Below are positions 7,183 through 7,271 of a DNA stretch of 7,271 bases, piece after piece. The DNA lies in assembly GCA_034439915.1 (NCBI GenBank), contig JAWXBI010000231.1, positions 1-7,271 on the forward strand, read 5' to 3'. Below the pieces are notes generated by a model. It saw nothing but the letters and a program-made list of their open reading frames with translations. It ran no database searches and had not been told where the DNA came from. The stretch's first letter is position 1; the number at the start of each line of letters is the position of its first letter. The position numbers and the translations under genes are program-made. The DNA is from JADJLQ01 sp034439915. GTDB taxonomy: Bacteria; Bacteroidota; Bacteroidia; Chitinophagales; Saprospiraceae.

Positions 7183-7271
7183 ATGGAAACAAATAATAAT
7201 AATAATAATAATAATATCATTACTACCGACGGCAATGAAGCAGCGGCATATGTCGCATACCGGGTCAATGA
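7183..7271 (+). CDS. nifJ: pyruvate:ferredoxin (flavodoxin) oxidoreductase, N-terminal fragment cut by window end
   Basis: Only 29 complete codons are present. The start reads M-E-T, eight asparagines, I-I-T-T, then DGNEAAAYVAYRVN. The DGNxAAAxVAYRxxE-type opening is characteristic of the pyrimidine-binding domain I at the N terminus of pyruvate:ferredoxin oxidoreductase, and of the alpha subunit in multi-subunit forms. The enzyme oxidises pyruvate with CoA to acetyl-CoA, CO2 and reduced ferredoxin, or runs in reverse. The ATG follows the stop of the flavoprotein gene by 9 bp, so the two are almost certainly in one operon. Whether this is the single-chain NifJ form, or a related 2-oxoacid oxidoreductase with another substrate, cannot be settled from so short a fragment. 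Confidence 0.8.
   Translation, partial: METNNNNNNNNIITTDGNEAAAYVAYRVN
7192..7215 (+). repeat. (AAT)8 trinucleotide repeat encoding poly-asparagine
   Basis: Eight perfect AAT units begin at the fourth codon of the partial pyruvate:ferredoxin oxidoreductase gene. The tract lies before the conserved part of the protein. Because the unit is three bases, gain or loss of copies would change the number of asparagines without shifting the frame. It also keeps the start region AT-rich and unlikely to fold. Confidence 0.95.

Overview
The window looks like a piece of a Bacteroidota chromosome. The evidence is indirect: moderately AT-rich DNA, no convincing Shine-Dalgarno sequences before the starts, two matches to the Bacteroidota -7 element TAnnTTTG, and a secreted sugar isomerase of a type common in that phylum. 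Nothing points to a prophage, plasmid or CRISPR locus, and no transposase or RNA gene of a known class was recognised.

Layout. Positions 1-299 carry no convincing protein gene. They hold two copies of a 20-bp direct repeat, each with internal dyad symmetry, then a candidate promoter, then a leader with strong potential to fold. Next is a D-lactate dehydrogenase (300-1292, +). It converges, with only 7 bp between stops, on a secreted TIM-barrel sugar isomerase/epimerase fused to a SnoaL/DUF4440-like domain (1300-2493, -). A 256-bp divergent intergenic region (2494-2749) separates this from a rightward gene set: pyruvate phosphate dikinase (2750-5500), a GltD-like FAD/NAD(P) oxidoreductase with iron-sulfur motifs at both ends (5548-7173), and the first 29 codons of a protein that starts like pyruvate:ferredoxin oxidoreductase (7183 to the window end).

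How the genes fit together. Four of the five genes work around pyruvate. The dikinase interconverts PEP and pyruvate, the oxidoreductase that starts at 7183 should interconvert pyruvate and acetyl-CoA with ferredoxin, the flavoprotein between them is placed to pass electrons between ferredoxin (or the oxidoreductase itself) and NAD(P)H, and the D-lactate dehydrogenase removes pyruvate and NADH as D-lactate. This suggests a redox-balancing pyruvate node for low-oxygen or fermentative conditions; the direction of flux cannot be read from sequence. The secreted isomerase is the exception and probably belongs to extracytoplasmic carbohydrate handling.

The most unusual material is non-coding: the dyad repeats and the structured leader in front of the lactate dehydrogenase. 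There is also an (AAT)8 tract encoding eight asparagines at the start of the partial oxidoreductase gene. I do not see a clearly new multi-gene system; the enzymes belong to known families.
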